Shown in pieces: positions 62,493-64,000 of a stretch of 64,000 nucleotides of DNA. A model generated the notes under the pieces. The model did not search any database, was not told the origin of the DNA, and saw nothing but the letters and a program-made list of their open reading frames with translations. The DNA is from Methanopyrus sp. SNP6 (lineage in GTDB: Archaea > JAADCQ01 > Methanopyri > Methanopyrales > Methanopyraceae), in assembly GCF_002201895.1 (NCBI RefSeq), contig NZ_CP019436.1, positions 124,001-188,000 of the forward strand. The letters run 5' to 3'. A program made the position numbers and the translations under genes. Position 1 is the first letter of the stretch, and each line of letters begins with the position of its first letter.

Positions 62493-63481
62493 TCGGCCTC
62501 GGGGCTGTTGGACTGGGACTAATGCGACTTCTGGCCAAGAAGCGGGACGCGTACGCCCGGGAGTTCGGCATCGACGTTCGCGTGGTAGGAGTCGCGGATT
62601 CTCGAGGCGTCTGGGTGAAGAACGACCTTAACCCGGCCGAAGTGCTGAAGGCTAAGCGGGAACTGGGTACCGTGGCGGAGGTCGGTGAGAGCGGCGATGC
62701 GTTGCAGGTCATGGAGGAAGTGGAGTTCGACGTTCTCGTGGAGCTCACGCCCACCGATATAGAAACGGGCGAACCCGGTCTATCACACATCATGAAAGCC
62801 ATAGAGTTGGGTAGGCACGTGGTAACTGCGAACAAAGGACCACTGGCAGTGGCTTACGGGGAAATCATGGAGGCGGCCGAAGAAGCCGGCGTCGTCGTGC
62901 GTTACGAGGCTACGGCTGGCGGTGCCATGCCTGTGTTCAACCTCGTACGTGAGACGCTGAAGAGTGTGGACATACGTTCGATAGAGGGTGTACTCAATGG
63001 CACTGTCAACTATATCCTCACCAGGATGGAAGAAGAGGGTATATCTCTGAAGGATGCCATCGCCGAGGCGCAATCTCGTGGGATAGCCGAAGCGGATCCG
63101 AGTATGGACATTGAAGGGTGGGATACCGCCTGTAAGGTCGTCATCCTCGCGAACGCCATCTTGGGACTAGACTGCACCATCAAGGACGTTGACGTTACGG
63201 GTATCGAGGACGTCACACCTGAGGCCATTCGGATCGCGGAGGAGCGTGGCTACAGGATCAAATTAATCGGTCGAGCGGACAGCGACGGCGAGCTCTCGGT
63301 ACGTCCGTGTCTGGTGCCGAAGTCCGACCCTGTGGCCAAGGTGAGGGGCGTCATGAACGTCGTGAGACTCGAGACCGACGTAGCTGGGGACATTTACGTG
63401 TCGGGTCGGGGCGCCGGTCCCTTAGAAACCGCTAGCGCCGTCATGAGTGATGTCCTCTCCATTGCCGAGAACGTTGGCTAG
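62468..63481 (+). CDS. hom: Homoserine dehydrogenase
   Basis: A 337-residue NAD(P)-dependent enzyme converting aspartate semialdehyde to homoserine for threonine and methionine. VIGLGAVGLGLMRLL is the dinucleotide-binding turn, TANKGPLAVAYGE carries the catalytic lysine, and EATAGGAMPV, GVLNGTVNYIL and AEADPSMDIEGWDTACKVVILAN are family motifs. It lacks a C-terminal ACT domain, which the preceding ACT-domain gene may replace. The GTG starts inside that gene's 3' end. Confidence 0.96.
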   Translation: MRQARLFVIGLGAVGLGLMRLLAKKRDAYAREFGIDVRVVGVADSRGVWVKNDLNPAEVLKAKRELGTVAEVGESGDALQVMEEVEFDVLVELTPTDIETGEPGLSHIMKAIELGRHVVTANKGPLAVAYGEIMEAAEEAGVVVRYEATAGGAMPVFNLVRETLKSVDIRSIEGVLNGTVNYILTRMEEEGISLKDAIAEAQSRGIAEADPSMDIEGWDTACKVVILANAILGLDCTIKDVDVTGIEDVTPEAIRIAEERGYRIKLIGRADSDGELSVRPCLVPKSDPVAKVRGVMNVVRLETDVAGDIYVSGRGAGPLETASAVMSDVLSIAENVG

Positions 63482-63520
63482 TTCCGGTCCGAAGAATTCT
63501 AATTCGTGATCTCAAACCAA

Positions 63521-64000
63521 TCATCGCCACCCCAAGATCTCGAGCAACGCTCTAACTGGATCCCAAGTAATCCATCCTTCGTCCTCCTCCACGTGTTCGT
63601 CGATGACGTCTAGTATTTCGGCTATGGTGGGGGAGCTACCTAGGGATCCCTCCATAGTCCTAAGGATGTCCCTGGAAAACCTCTCGACCAGCTTCTGGTC
63701 GTGGTTAAGCAGGGAATCTACGCGATAACGCAACGTTTGGGACATGCTCTTCAGAGCTTCTACGAATGCCTCATCAGGACGTTCGACGGACTTCTTCACC
63801 GCCTGGGCGAATCCGGGGACGTTCAGACCTATCTCTCGCTTGTAAACGTGGACATGTTCTAAACCACGAAACGCCACTAACGCGACGTTTTCTGGGATCG
63901 GGCTATCGGACAGGCGGAGACAGGTTGCGTACAGTACGGCACCCAGCTCGACGAGCGGCCTTCCTTCGGACTTCCAGGCTTCTTTACCGGGAGCGAGCTT
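63521..64000 (-). CDS. Partial hypothetical protein at the window end
   Basis: The frame is open from the window edge to a stop at 63521, so the start lies outside. The visible 159 residues are soluble and helical, with RPLVELGAVLYATC and GLEHVHVYKREIGL segments and an acidic, tryptophan-containing C-terminus. No family recognised. It converges on hom with 39 bp between the stops. Confidence 0.6.
   Translation of the reverse strand, partial: KLAPGKEAWKSEGRPLVELGAVLYATCLRLSDSPIPENVALVAFRGLEHVHVYKREIGLNVPGFAQAVKKSVERPDEAFVEALKSMSQTLRYRVDSLLNHDQKLVERFSRDILRTMEGSLGSSPTIAEILDVIDEHVEEDEGWITWDPVRALLEILGWR

Overview
The window is GC-rich and gene-dense. It reads as the chromosome of a hyperthermophilic hydrogenotrophic methanogen, almost certainly Methanopyrus (M. 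kandleri or a very close relative). Evidence: methanogenesis genes (an Mtr subunit, a complete tungsten formylmethanofuran dehydrogenase operon with a selenocysteine UGA, coenzyme F420 and methanofuran synthesis genes); archaeal information genes (S8e, SRP19, GatD, PINA ATPase); frequent TTG and GTG starts behind GGGG-type ribosome binding sites; and two tRNA genes that both carry C instead of T at position 8, the lineage hallmark repaired by C-to-U editing.

Layout. 1-7.7 kb: end of an mtr cluster, phosphomevalonate dehydratase small subunit, a 640-bp spacer with a GC-rich structured element, then radical SAM/DUF512, cofD, a nitroreductase, a HemK-like methyltransferase, cutA, an AIR-synthase relative and a precorrin-2 dehydrogenase-like gene. 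7.8-13.3 kb: a tightly overlapping minus-strand operon with nikR, a winged-helix regulator, mfnA, a hydrogenase maturation protease, mfnE and a DUF1786 protein. 13.3-16 kb: DUF84, coaD, a PP-loop ATPase and a DUF192 protein. 16-26 kb: diadenylate cyclase, SAM synthetase, gatD, hisH, V4R and HprK-like proteins, cbiB, dph2, the CbiG C-terminal domain and small proteins. 26-36 kb: an orphan cytosine methyltransferase, a tungstate/molybdate ABC transporter (wtpABC), moeA, and the fwu operon (G, D, B with selenocysteine, a zinc-ribbon gene, A, C, one unknown). Metal import, cofactor insertion and the tungsten/selenium enzyme that starts methanogenesis therefore lie side by side.

36-45 kb is an island of exported proteins: a secreted coiled-coil protein, a secreted QW-repeat alpha/alpha-toroid protein and a 1775-residue exported, membrane-anchored CobN-like protein. 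45-56 kb: lysC with tRNA-Ser(GGA), PINA, hisI, hisS, an RNA m5C methyltransferase, moaA, an unknown membrane-anchored protein, tRNA-Tyr(GTA), a metallo-beta-lactamase-fold protein and hypE. 56-64 kb: S8e, hypB/hypA, cobA, a potassium-channel-like protein with an aberrant filter, hemD, SRP19, a secreted protein, an ACT-domain protein with homoserine dehydrogenase, and one gene cut by the window end.

Most noteworthy beyond routine annotation: a 13-nt plus 8-nt palindromic element shared downstream of both tRNA genes; the C8 tRNA genes; a SECIS element inside a larger GC-only structure between fwuB and its downstream genes, with a sharp codon-usage switch along fwuB; divergent gene pairs only 15-31 bp apart, two of which share a palindromic two-way ribosome binding site; a palindrome at the wtp transcription start; an acidic reading frame without a usable start codon; and several unusual proteins. 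No CRISPR array, insertion sequence or rRNA was seen.
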